Of a DNA stretch of 64,000 bases, positions 13,016 through 25,600 are shown piece after piece. Origin of the DNA: Pomacea canaliculata (lineage: Eukaryota; Mollusca; Gastropoda; Architaenioglossa; Ampullariidae); contig NC_037590.1 of assembly GCF_003073045.1 (NCBI RefSeq), positions 36,634,751-36,698,750 on the forward strand. The letters are read 5' to 3'. The notes under the pieces are model-generated. The model made no database searches. It was not told the origin of the DNA and saw only the letters and a list, made by a program, of their open reading frames with translations. The translations under genes and the position numbers were made by a program. Numbering within the stretch: position 1 is the first letter of the stretch; every line of letters begins with the position of its first letter.

Positions 13016-13489
13016 CTTACTTTTGTTTTTAATAATAACAATGTCGGGCTCATCAAAAAGTAGTGACGGAAGTAAACAGCGTTAACTCTACATCAGTTGG
13101 TTTTTTCAAGTATCTATTATACAGCATATTACAGATTAAACTAACATAATATGTAAAGACAGATTTATCTTATGTTTTAATTTACAAAAAATACAAAGCT
13201 TTAGAACGAGAGTTGGAATATTTCAGTCATATGTGCACTGTCATCGTTGGTCTACGATCTACCACCAGCACGTCCTACCATAGGATGACATTAAGAGCAC
13301 ATGTGTCAGTTTACGGAATACGTTCAGTTTGGATACAACAGCCTCGGGAAAACTGATTCCCCAAGATTCTTTAATGTTTGATTTCGAGGAGCTAACCTCA
13401 AACTGCCCAACACGTCAAGCGAGTTATAAGTACAGGTGCTAACTAAAGCAAAAGTCGAAAAAGTTTATTGAAATAATTACAGTATTGTC
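13016..13489. promoter_or_regulatory. Putative bidirectional promoter of BLOC1S2 and RNF181
   Basis: The two start codons (13015 minus, 13490 plus) face away from each other with only 474 bp between, so both 5' UTRs and core promoters must lie here. No clear TATA box is seen. Bidirectional activity is inferred from the arrangement. Confidence 0.6.
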
Positions 13490-16400
13490 ATGGCTTCTTA
13501 TTTTGATGAACATGATACAAATTCGGGAGATGCACAAACTGAAAACGACGCACTGGCATTGGCGAGGTATTTTATAGATTATTTTTCCAAAATTTTATTA
13601 AATTTATTAACTTACACCAATAAAATAAATACATCATTACAGTATGTAAACATACAAAAAAGCCTTATTGTAATACTCTGTCGTTTGGCGTATCGCAAGT
13701 TATCAAGACTATAATAAGTATATCTCTTAGATTTGTGCCTTGCATATCTACCCAGTTTCTTGACCAAAGGTCAGCAGCTTTTGGTTTCTATTTTTCTTTT
13801 ATCTCAGATGAATAGGTATTAAATCAGATGATTATGCATATTGCTTTGAGAAGATTGTGGTATTGATACGTTTGTATTTGGTTTTAACTGTTTGTACAAG
13901 AGAGAGTCACAAAAGAGGTAATTTATATAGTATACAAAGAAGTACTAATTAATGACACTTCTCTGTCTTATTCAGGTTGTGTATATAATATGTTGTGTAT
14001 ACATACTTATCAGGTGTCTGTCTTCCTTTTGTTGTTTGATACTAACGATTTCAAATGGTAACAGTTTTATCTTTTGCTTCAGAGCAAATTTTTCTTACTG
14101 TTTGTCCATTTTGAACATTGATTTGTAATTGCCTTAAAAGGCATTATATCAATTTTTGTTTTCCATTAATGTTTCCTCTTTTAAGGATGCTTTTGATGAT
14201 GGGCTTTGGTGATGAATGGAATGCAGAATTTGAAAGAATGTTTGGAGGCAACAGAAAAATTCCACCAGCATCAGCAAAATCAATTCAGGATCTAGAAACA
14301 AAGTTTGTTTCTTCAAGTCTTGCAGGTAATTTGACATAATCATTACAATTTTTTAAAGTAAATTATAAAATATATATACACTGTATATACAAATTTGAAT
14401 CTCTGTAATATGCTCTTACAGACAGCATTTTTTTCATCTTTAAAAATAAAATCTTATGCTTAGTTAAAGATGTTTTGGGGTGCTTTTTTAAAGGTGAGAT
14501 TTGATATCTTCCTGATTTCAGTTTTTTAAAATATATTTCGAACAATTTTTATTGATCGCAAGTTTTATATGTTTATCTTTTCATTTCCAATCTGTTACTG
14601 CATCCTTTAGCACAAGGGCTACAATGCCCAGTGTGCCTGACAGAGTTTGATGAAGAAGATGAGCTTAAAGTTCTGCCATGCAACCATCAATTTCATACCA
14701 AGTGCATCATAACATGGTTACAAAAGGTACTTTATACCCTGTAGTTAAAATTTGTGATAAATTTGTTGTTACGTTTTATTCAACATATTTTAAAGTATTT
14801 CACGATGCATGTAATACCAGAACTTTGCTTTAGTCATTATTTCAAATAAAATAATGTTCGAGGTGTTTCTTTGATCAGTGGTTGCTGGGCTTAATAATGT
14901 GCTTTATTTCCACACAGACTCTGGACTCTGTTATCTACTCAGTCTACTCTGTCTTTCCAGATCCTTTGGTCAGAATGCCACTGTCTCTTTAAGAGGGGGA
15001 TAAAAAGTGCAGTGTTGCCATATGATTCTTGCTCATTAGCTTGCTTGCCTCACTCTTCCTGTTATCCTCTTTCATTATGTCCTCAAATTATGTTGTTAAA
15101 ATATACTGTGCATAGTACAGTTGCATCACAATTTGCTCTGCATAGCAATTTTGTTATATTTGGCACCACCAACATCTTAAAATGTTTAAAGTAAACATGA
15201 AAAATAAACACACTCTGGAACAAATTACATAAACAAGACATGTCTATGGCCTACCCATGGAAGAAAGGAGCATTCATGCCAAATTTGGCGGAGATTGCCT
15301 TAATAGTATGGATTTGCAAAAGTCTGAATCATTACCACTAACTACCCACAGACATATCACCAGAATTTCCCTATGTATACGGTTAATGAACATTATTAAT
15401 CTGTACAAAGTGTTCATCATGCTCTCAGTAATTTTTTTTAACTTTATCTGTTCTGGCTTAAACATGAGACAGTTGTTCAAATTGTGAACATTTTAGGTAT
15501 GTTCGTGCCCAGTGTGTCGTCATGAACTTCCAACAGATGATCCAGACTATGAAGCCTACAAAAAAGAAAAGGTATTATGTTGTTAAATTTTATTGAACAT
15601 ATTCTGAAGCATTGCGCGAGGCATATGACAATTTGCTTTAAATTGTAGTTCAAAGCTACTCTAAATAGCATAAATTGCAATCCTCCATAAATTCTAGAAG
15701 GGCTGAACCATAACATAAATATGTTTTATACACGAAGTAATGGTAATGGGATTCTTACAAGCACAACATTGCCCTTTTCAAAAATTAAAAAAATAATTTA
15801 AAATGTCACATGGGTTAAAAACTGACGAGAGAAGGAAATCTTGGGTTACGTGGCTGGTAAACTTGAAGCTGCCTAAACTTTAGTAGTTAGTAAATAATAA
15901 TAGCAGTAATAAAATGTTTATCCGTAAAATGCTTTTCCTATTAATAAAGGTGATTACACAAGCACATATACTTATCAGTAGGCTTCAAATACATCTTACA
16001 AATTTATTTACCATCAATCAAATCATATTTATCTTGCTCTCTTTCTTTCACACACACATACACAAACCTACCCACACACACACATGCACACTCTCACTCT
16101 GAAAGAGAATTGTAGTTAGCTTTATAGCAAATATGTTTTGCTTGTGCTTACATAAATAATAATAGTAATAACACAGATTTATATATTGTACATTTCTCCA
16201 CTGTAAAGTCAGTTCACTTTACCCAAATAAAATTAGACATAGCAACAGGCAGAAACATTTGGCAAAAAAAGAATGCTGCACACAAGCATAACAAAAACAC
16301 TACCTGAAAAGAAAACAGTACGGTTTTGTAGTCATGGCAAAACAGCATCTACAGTCTTTATCAAATTAGTTTCTCCATTTACTTTCCCAGGGTGTTACAT

Positions 16401-16770
16401 TGTCATTTTATATATTTTTTTTTGTTTTGTTTTGTTTTGTTTCTTTACCTAGTAAGAAAGGAATCACGATACATGATCAGGGCTTCTGCTAAGGCTAAAT
16501 TCTTTGGGGTCCCAGGGACCCCTTCTTCAGATTTTTAAGGGGTCCCTGTTCTTCGCCCAAATTTGAATGGGACCCCATTGACGAAAATTGAAGGGGTCCT
16601 CCGAACTTTTAATGCGTACTGTACGCAATTTTGTGAGTAAGCAGAAGCCCTGCATGATACAAAGATTGATTAAGATTCATGATTGTTCATTAACCTTGTT
16701 TTTCTTGCAGGCCAGAGCAAAGCAGAGGGAATTTGAGCTGGAGACTCTCCATAACTCCATGTTTGCCTGA
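13490..16770 (+). CDS. RNF181: E3 ubiquitin-protein ligase RNF181
   Basis: RNF181 is a small cytosolic RING-H2 E3 that passes ubiquitin from an E2 to substrates. Exons: 13490-13566, 14186-14325, 14611-14726, 15497-15571 and 16711-16770 (468 nt, 155 residues; the human protein has 153). The N-terminus MASYFDEHD is identical to that of vertebrate RNF181. The RING-H2 zinc ligands are C78, C81, C96, H98, H101, C104, C115 and C118 ([17 protein letters not shown]), followed by the family motif [12 protein letters not shown] and a basic helical tail. The start is supported by the conserved N-terminus. A short inverted-repeat element sits in the last intron (16478-16652). Confidence 0.96.
16030..16096. 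repeat. CA-rich microsatellite
   Basis: Imperfect CA/CACACA tract inside the last RNF181 intron. Confidence 0.6.
16478..16652. mobile_element. Small non-autonomous DNA transposon (MITE), 175 bp
   Basis: Terminal inverted repeats begin CAGGGCTTCTGCTAAG and end GTAAGCAGAAGCCCTG. The element is flanked by a direct CATGAT on both sides (16472-16477 and 16653-16658). The interior carries GGGGTCCC/GGGACCCC palindromic blocks and no coding sequence. It lies in the last RNF181 intron. The superfamily is not decided: the ends look hAT-like, but the duplication appears to be 6 bp. Confidence 0.65.
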
Positions 16771-16803
16771 TACTGTATATTTCTAAATTATACTTTAAAT
16801 TAT

Positions 16804-16809
16804 ATTAAA
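16804..16809 (+). terminator. ATTAAA poly(A) signal of RNF181
   Basis: The variant hexamer ATTAAA lies 34 nt after the RNF181 stop, followed by T-rich sequence. Confidence 0.5.
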
Positions 16810-16829
16810 CAATTTATTTCTATTTTTTT

Positions 16830-17440
16830 TATTACTGGATCATTAGTTTTGTATGAAACTATGTACAGCCATGACATTTAAGTTAACAGTGGACCGCATA
16901 TACAACAAGGGTCAGTGGTTGCAAACAGAATATCTGAACATTTGTTGGTAGTCGTGTGTGTATGGGTTTGAAGCTACACAGATTTTATTTCTGTCATTAA
17001 TTTGTCAAACTTGTAACTGTGCAGTGTGTGCATGTGCTTTCAGGAGTTCTGACACATGCAGAAAGGAAAGGCGTCTTTCTCCAACTGTCTTTTTCTTGTT
17101 GTATGCAAACAATTGCTGAGAGAAATCAAAAAAAAAAACCTGCATAAAATCAGCATGATATATGTGAATATGCTTTTAGATTAAATGGAGTAAATGACTT
17201 ACTAACATTAAAAATTGTTAGTTTTCCTAATTCTTTAGAGTACAAAAATAAACATGGGAAGGAATACTCTATATACAACAAGAGTCAAACTGAGTACACT
17301 CTGAATACACAGATTTTTAATCATACATATAGATTTTGAATACTCTGGGTACCAGCTTTCTTTTAGAGAAACAAATGTACATGCATCATTTATAAAGTGG
17401 ATGTCTATATGAAGAGAACTGCACATGAAAGCATGCACAT
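16830..17440. other. Intergenic gap after RNF181
   Basis: AT-rich, no frame or repeat that I can support. Confidence 0.4.
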
Positions 17441-17459
17441 TCACATATGGGGCTAACAA

Positions 17460-18045
17460 AGTTCAGAGACTTAGCACAACCAGTTGATCAGTTTGAGTTG
17501 AAAATACATCTGGAGAGCAGCCTACGCCCAATCTGGAACTCCAGAATATTATTCTTCCACAGTAAGACCCGCATCTTCAACACCAATGTGAAAGCTGTCT
17601 TACTGCGTGGTTCTGAAACCTGGAGAGTGACAAACACATAAACAATTACAAGCTCCAGACTTTTCCCAGCCGATGCTTACGCCATATTCTGGGAATAAGA
17701 TGGCCTGGGAAACGATCTCCAACACCAGCCTGTGGAAAAGAACCAACCAGAATGCCCCTAGCGAAGACAAAAAATCGCAAATGGGGTGGATAGGACATAC
17801 CCTGTGCAAACCAGCTGACACCAATGCCAAGCAGCCACTTGACTGGAACCCTCATGGGAAGAGGAGAGTTTGGGAGACCAAAGCAGACTTGGAAAAGAAC
17901 AGCAGAGAGCGAGGCAAAGGACATCGGAAACATAAGGGACGAACTGAAGGGGCGGGCGTGTGTGTCCAAAATCAGGTCCGCTGGCGATGTGTTGCTGCGG
18001 CCCTATGCTCCTCGAGGAGTAACAGAGAACAAACAAACAAAATGT
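17460..18045 (+). mobile_element. LINE 3' fragment (same family type as 51.7 kb)
   Basis: Broken frames read LRPIWNSRILFFHSKTRIFN, NVKAVLL and GSETWRVT. They continue as WIGHTLCKPADTNAKQPLDW with GKRRV...TWKR and the terminal RPYAPRGV, the standard post-RT tail of these LINEs. The 5' part is missing and several frame changes are present. A 13-G run follows at 18075-18087. Confidence 0.75.
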
Positions 18046-18297
18046 CTAAAAACAACTGGAAGATGTTCGGCGTTGGGGGGGGGGGGGTCAAACTCCCTGC
18101 TGACAGTGAACGGCGTTCGCACTCGCACATTTCGTAAAAAAGGATGGGGTACTGCACGCACGCACGCACGATCTGATCGTCTGAGGTGTTAGAGCCTCCA
18201 CTTGCCTCAGGGCCCGCTTTTGTGACGGTGATGACCGTCTCCTCTCTACGTTTTCTTCAGTTCTTTGCTCTTTGTGAGGAATTACGTCTCAAATATT

Positions 18298-18365
18298 GGG
18301 GGGGGGGGCAAAAGGATATTCCTGTCCCCCCCCCCCTGTATTTTCCTTGGGTTCCTACGCCACTG
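18298..18365. mobile_element. G-run/C-run hairpin next to a hAT-like terminus
   Basis: A run of 11 G (18298-18308) and a run of 11 C (18326-18336) face each other across 17 nt. Just beyond, the sequence ends CCTACGCCACTG at 18365; its complement CAGTGGCGTAGG resembles a common hAT terminal repeat. No matching left end or target duplication was found, so this is probably a truncated non-autonomous copy. Confidence 0.35.
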
Positions 18366-18369
18366 TATA

Positions 18370-19696
18370 ATTCAAAATAAAGTCACGTTTACAACTCAAA
18401 AAATCTCACTCGCACACCAATATAACGTACGGTACGTAATTCAGATCGATCTTGTAAACTCAGTAACGTACTCGACTGGTTTGCTTTCAACTGTTATAAA
18501 AGAAAAGTCACTCAATGTCTAAGGCTGGAGGACATTTTAAGATCTACACTTTATTTTGAACGGCAGTTGCAGCGCGCACTATATAGGCTCTGAGAAGTCA
18601 TTACTGATGATTCAACGTCCTTCGAATTTACACACAAATATTTGCACAAAAGCGCGAGCGGGTGCCTTGTTCTGTGGGAACGGGTAACCTTACGCTCATT
18701 TCAACGTGCCGATGTAGCGAGACAACTTTTCCAACCGAGAATATCGTTCCAAGCGAGGTGTGCGTCTTGTTGTAAGGACAGAACTCTTCGGCCAACTGAG
18801 GTAGTCAAGGAAGCTTAATTGCACCTCTGACGTAGCTCTCGTGGCGTGTTAGCTGCCCCTATTTAAAAAAGTTACAAACGATTGTCATGTTCAATTTTCT
18901 ATTGAGTAGGAACATACTCGAGTTTTGGGAGGGATGACAGGGAACAACGTTCACATTCTTGTTTCCTCGGTATCTTTTGTTTTGAGAGGATCGAGGCGGC
19001 GCCACTGATTTTCATTCTTTGTATTCTGTTCACGATGTCTCTATAAGGAGCACCACACAAATCGCTGGATTATAAAAAAGTGCTAGCAATGGGAAAAGTT
19101 TACAATATAATAAAAACATAAATGCTTATAATTTTTACTGTGAAGCTGTATCTATACAAGCGTTTTTTTTTGTTTGCGTGCATGATCTGAAACTGATTTT
19201 AAATGACTAAAACAGTCCCCTGGCCTCCACCAACGAGTGGAAACTGTAATTTTCGTTTGCCCTTAAAGTCATAATTAAATATATATATATAAAGGTATGT
19301 AGAGTTTACAATCCACGTGTGTTCGTCACAGGCCTCCCTCAACAATGAAACCATATTCAAATCTAAGTTCGCGAACAGACTTCCTCTGATTGGAAAGCGT
19401 CGTCAGCTGCATTGTGGTTATAAAAAAATCAAATGTAAGTTTTTAACTTTTGCTATGACAAAATAATTTTAATATAATATTTTTACAATAATAATGCACC
19501 TTTTGAAATTTTGATAAAATATTAGCATTTTAACCACTTCGGACCAATGGAACGATTGCTTGCTGTTCACATGACATATCGCTAAACATTTTTAGCCTCT
19601 TTGTACTCCCGCCGATATCGGGAGCGTTTGTGTGAAAGACAGTTTAATAAAACTGGTTAATTTGGGTGAAAACATTTGCAGTTCGGATATTGAAAT
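18370..19696. other. Upstream region of the hnRNP gene
   Basis: Non-coding; contains a short TATATATATA stretch near 19277-19292 and moderately CpG-bearing sequence closer to the gene. The promoter and 5' UTR of the downstream gene must lie in its last part. No clear element was recognised. Confidence 0.35.
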
Positions 19697-22600
19697 ATGG
19701 CAGACGATCAGCAACAGTTCGATAACGACGACTATACAGGACTTGATGGCCAGAATGGTGAAAACTTTGAGCAGCAAGAACCAACAGAACAAGCACCTGA
19801 CGATGGAGGTGATCAAGCAATGGAGACCGGTGGCGAGGGAGGTCAAGGCGATGATAGAGACAACGAAGATGACAGGTAAATAGTACAACTGTTATTCTAA
19901 TTGCATATTGAATTTCTTTTACGGATATCTATGTTGTCGTTATAGTTCTCAAACACATCTACAGAAAATAATGCATCAATCTTTTACTATCGATCGAGCA
20001 CAAAATGGCGTCAGACGAGACCGCCGCACGTGTGAAGTGACCTATATCGTTAGCTAGTTCCAACGGCATGCAAATTTTTTTTTCTTGTTGCCTTTTTTAA
20101 TCATGCTGGTTGCCGTTGATATATTCGTTTTTGTAATATTGCCGGTGACCTATATTTTACATGCCATAAATTTAAAGTTTTCCTTTTTTTTCAGAAAACT
20201 TTTTGTTGGCGGATTAAGCTGGGAAACAACAACAAGTGAGGCAAAATTTATCCTCTTCTGCACTTTCTTAACTTTATTTTGAAAGAACTAGATTAGTGAG
20301 TCTAAAGTGTACAAAGAATCAAATGTTCGTCTACCTTGCTTTAAGACTTTATTGGGAAAGAAGGGTGTGTAAAAAATAACAAATGTATCCAAGGTGTGAG
20401 GGACACAAAAGAGTGTTGTTTTTTTTTTAGATTGTAAACCATTCTCATGATGCCAGTGTAGCAAGACAGAATCTCCTACTTAGACTCGAACTCTCAGCGA
20501 GAACCAATGGTCTGTTCATACTATAAAATTAAATTTAACAGTTGAGAAACACATAAAGCTTTTAGGTTCAAATTATTAAAGCTTGCAAAGAGATGTGGAC
20601 TATTTTCCTTTGATATCACTGTAGTGGGTGTTTGATCATCTGCTAAAGAGTAACTACAAGTCAAATTTAATTAAAAATAACATGAAAAGGCTAAACACAT
20701 ACAACTCGCGCTTTATTTTTGTTTTTGAAAAAAAAAGTACCACAAAAATGTCTGCTAAACCATTCAGCAACACTAGAAGACCCAGCGTCTGCATAACTCG
20801 CTGGGAGTTCAAGTGTAGGTAGGAGATTCTGTCTTGCTACACCAGAACCCCTGAATGTTCACACCATTAAAAAATTGGCTTAATTTACAATAAAAGCAGA
20901 ATTGAAATGTAGAAGGTTTAACAGCTGTTAGATTTTCTTTTTTAATAATATGCTACTCTAATGCAACATTTAAGGCTAAAGAATATGATAAAGAGAATAG
21001 ACCACATCTGTAGGCACTGATAAGCACTTACATTTTTAATGGGAAAATTCCAGATGTAGATTATGTGGTTTAAAATTTGTAACAATTTTCTTGGCAGTCT
21101 TTTTAAAAATAATCTGCCAGTTTATTTAACAGCATGTTTTGTAGGATGCTAGTGATTAGAATTCCCCAATTGTTTTTTTTTTTTTTTTAAATTCAGCTCA
21201 TCAGATTTGAAGGTTTTATTATCTGTGTTAACAAATATTGACAGATACTCAATAGGGGTTTTTTAGATCTGGTTTGTGCAGTCAGTTAATTTTGTACCTA
21301 TTTCTTTAAAAGCATGTGGATAGTTGTTTAACTTGTAGAAGTTTCCTCTGCGACTGTATTTGCATATGCACATGCAAACACAGGGATCTGCACAAGAGAT
21401 GGGATAGAGATTATTCTGTAACCTTTTATTCCATTTCTGTAAATAGGCAAGTATGTAGAAAAAGTACTGCAGAAATTACTGAAGGAATAATTTTCTTGCA
21501 ATGACTGGTGGTGTTTTTTAAGGGATTGTTTCTGGTTGGTAATTTTCTGCTTGGGTTACAACATTTCCTAAATAACAAGTCAAAAGTGTCTCTTAAGTGA
21601 TTTCGAGAATAAAATGGATGTTTTTGTTGATTATAGCATATGTAACTTTTGACATCTAGATTTGATTTTTGAACAGTGATAAAAATCGGTTTGTTTGTGA
21701 TTGCCTACTTCACGACAGCCTTTCTTACCATTCTGGATATATAACTTTGACAAATGATAAGCTTTAGCTAATTTGGGTAAGAGATTTTTAATTCTAGAAT
21801 GTATTTGATAGAAAAATAAACAGGGCTGCTTTGTCTTGACCAGTTTAAAAAAAATTTTGAAAATAATTAAAGTTCATGCATCTTGAATGAAAAGCATGTA
21901 CTGAAGGGAGGAGACTGTGAGCATACTATTTTGAACAGAGTGCATATTTAAACTTAAGGTCTTGAAATGAGTTGTGTGTTCATGCCCAATTTAGTGAAAA
22001 TCACACAAACTGTATGAATTGTTAATCCACACACATTGCAACTTCGGTTTATTTATGAGGCCGGTGTTAAAAACATAAAGGTTTAGCTGCCTTCTCCTGT
22101 GCCAAAGCATTTCCCAGACCTGGCTGTAGAAGACAAAGTCTTACTGTCATACCCAGCTTTTATTGTGGTCACTTAAGCGATTTATTAGTACATCTAAGTT
22201 TAGAAATATATCTATGGCAAGCTTTATTATGCCAACAAAAAAAAAAAAGTTAATTTTTGCAAGAAATAAGCCTTCTCGTTTGCCTGGGACAGGTTGCAGT
22301 TGGCCATGCAATGTCTTTGAATGTGTTCAGCATGGGATAGTTGCTGCCTTCTCTGACTGCCTCCAAGACTCCATGACAATACCCATAGCTTCAGTGGGTT
22401 GTCAGATATATCAGATTCCTGTTAGGTGTGCATTTTGAATGAATTTTGGGTTTTGACAAATTGAAAGCCATAAAAAATTAAGTTTGGATGGACATCTTTG
22501 TTTTACAGAGGATCTTCGAGAGTATTTTGAAAAGTTTGGTGAAGTCACAAGTTGCACGCTAAAGACAGATCCTGAGACAAGACAGTCTAGGGGATTTGGA

Positions 22601-25600
22601 TTTGTTGTGTTTGCACAGACAGACACAGTTGGAAAGGTAATTATGAATTTAAGTCTGGGTTAGGGTTAGTAGGGCTTTTGTCTTTGTATCTTTTAAAGTG
22701 CAAGACTCATTATTTCAACTGGAAATTTTATTTCAGGTGCTTGAAGTGAAAGAGCACAAACTTCATGGGAGGACAATAGATCCTAAGCAAGCTAATCCAA
22801 GACAGGGCATCAAGAAAATATTTGTTGGAAGGCTAGACCCTGGAGTACCAGAGGAAGAAGTAAAAGAATATTTTGGCAAATTTGGAACGGTGAGTTCTAG
22901 GCACAAATCAGAATAGCTCTGTTAAAATTATTTGTGGTAGTGTTGCAATCATTGGTGATATTAGGGAAAGGCAAGTAAGCTCGAGTGTTTTTATTTTCTA
23001 TTTGCAACTTTGCATGAAGTATAAAGCATAACATATTTTTAAAAAATATAAACTGTTTTCTATTTCAACAGATTGCAAAGATTGACTTCCCATTTGACAG
23101 AACAAAAGATCAGAGACGAGCTTTCTGTTTTGTGGAATTTGAAGCAGATTTGGCTGTGAAGAAAGTTTTAGAACAACAGACCCATAAATTGGGTGGTCAG
23201 GAGGTAAGACATTAATGGTCCTTCTTCTTTTTTTTTTCCCACTGGGACGTACCACTATTTCCCTTTCTCCAAAAATTTGTGGTATTTTTCACATATCATT
23301 GGTTTGCTTTTTGTTCTTTGCAGGCGGTTTTCATTAATGTGTAAGCTTCGAAAACAAACAAAAAAGAAAAGTAAAAGAGGAAATCTTCATTGAGATGTGC
23401 TAAACATCATTTGCTAATGTTGGTCATCGTTACCTGCGAAGAATATCGAGAATAATGGAAGAAAATGGGTAATGCGTAAACCTGCAATGGGATTTGCGGT
23501 GTAAATCATGCAGCGGGAACATATCATGCTGCTGAGGTTGCCCGTTGCCCATGATGAATGACCGTACTTTTCCGCTTTCCTACAGGGGACGGAAATGGTG
23601 GAACAAAGACGCCTAAATACGGCCTGTTGAGGTGAAAGTGGCGCGAGGTACCTCCGCATGTGGCAGTCAGTGATGTTACTAAATGCTAGCCACTTGATTA
23701 AAAGGGAAAGACTATTCCATAGTTCATTCTTCAATCATAAATGATTTTGTGCTGCTTCTACAACTTCCTGTGGCGTGTTCCTTTGTAAATCAACATTGTA
23801 ATCATTTGTTCATTAATTTGTAATTCTTTTTTGCTATCTTCTACAGCTTAACAGGTTTGATTGGGCTCCACTTAATGAATTTGGTCCAGTGAGAACCCCT
23901 GTCCGGTGCAAAGAGATTTTTCTTAAAAAGAAGCCTTTGGCATTAAAACATTACAGGCTTTTTTAAACAAGAAGCCAGCATATGCATCTACTATACAGAA
24001 ACCGGATGTTTTTATACGCAGGTTGACATAAAGAAGGCAACACCAAACAACCAAGTGCAGCAAAGGGGGGGTCGTGGTGGTCGTGGTTGGGGACCTGGTT
24101 TTGGTGGTCGTGGCGGTCGAGGTGGGAGAGGTAAGAAAAATTTATATTGTTGGATCCAAAATAGCTACGTAAATAAGGTAGAAAGTAGTTTTTAAAAAAA
24201 GTAGCTGTATTTGGGGATTGGTCAAAATATTAACACTGCCTGAATATCACATTTTTATATTTTGTTGTCTGATGCTAAATCGTTTTTCGCAACTTCCTTT
24301 GCCAGTTTCTTTTAGAGCCTTGTGCTGATACCAAAAATGAATGTTGTTTAATAATTAATCCCAGTGAAGCTTAAAGAAAAAAATTTTATTTTTCTATTTG
24401 TCAGGTTTTTTGGTTGGTGGGTGCCATGTCTATTTGTTTATAGTTTGTAGACCTCTTGATACCAAAAGGATTTAGATCGGGATTTAGATCATTCGCTTGT
24501 TTACAACAACCCCAAGAGACTTGATTTATATTACTTTTATTTTTCAAGTGCTAACATTTTTTTCTCACTGCAAGTAGTTAAAAAGTTATTTGCACTATTG
24601 TTATTTTATCACTATACAGTGATACCTCGGTTCTCGAACATAATTCGTTCCGGGAGGACGGTCGAGAACCAAATTGTTCAAGAACCGAAGCAATGAAACC
24701 GAAAGGAAATAATAGAAACTGGATTAATTCGTTCCAAGCCCCAGAAAATGCCTATTTTTGTATATAATATGTAGAAAAACATGAGTCTCAACAAGAAATA
24801 AGAAATAAAAGTGTATTTATTTAAAAAAATGAATAAATAAAATGTACTGTACAGTACAGTAAATTGTGTTTCATTTACTGTACCTGTACCAAACTTTATG
24901 GCATGGTTATTGTCACTGATGACGCAAGCAAGGCGCGCTGGCCGAATGAACGCCATTCGGCTCATCTCGGATGTTCGGATGTTCGAGTTCCAAATATTTG
25001 TTCGAATTCCAAGACAAAATTTTCTCGAATTTCCTGGTCGAATACCGATTTGGTCGAAAGTCAAGGCGTTCGAGAACCGAGGTATCACTGTAATAAAACC
25101 CTTTTAAAAAATTCAAACAGATTTTAATGTTTTTTAGTATTCCTGATCTTAATTTTAATCTTTCGCCATAATCTAAGCCGATAGCAGTCAAGTATAAAAT
25201 GATTTCAGTGGGAAGCCGCTCAAAGACTTCAGATTTGTTTTATTTCAAAGATGTGCTGTCATGCTGCAGGTGGCTGGAATCAAGGAGGCAACTGGAACCA
25301 AGGATATGGGGGATATGGTGGATATGGAAGCTATGGGAATTACAATCAAGGAGGTTATGGCAACTATGGAGGTTACGGTGGTTACAGTGGCTATGGCAAT
25401 GACTACTATGGTTATGGACAAGGTGGCTGGGGAGGCTATGATCAGGGCTATGGCTACGGAGGATATGGAGGTAAGTGAATGTATACCTGCTAATTATGTG
25501 AGCTCGTATTAGGACATGCCCCAAGTCTATCAGTTAACTGTTTTACTTAGTGAAGTAGAAGTTCAAATACTCCATTGCATATTCAAAGTCAAAAATAAAA

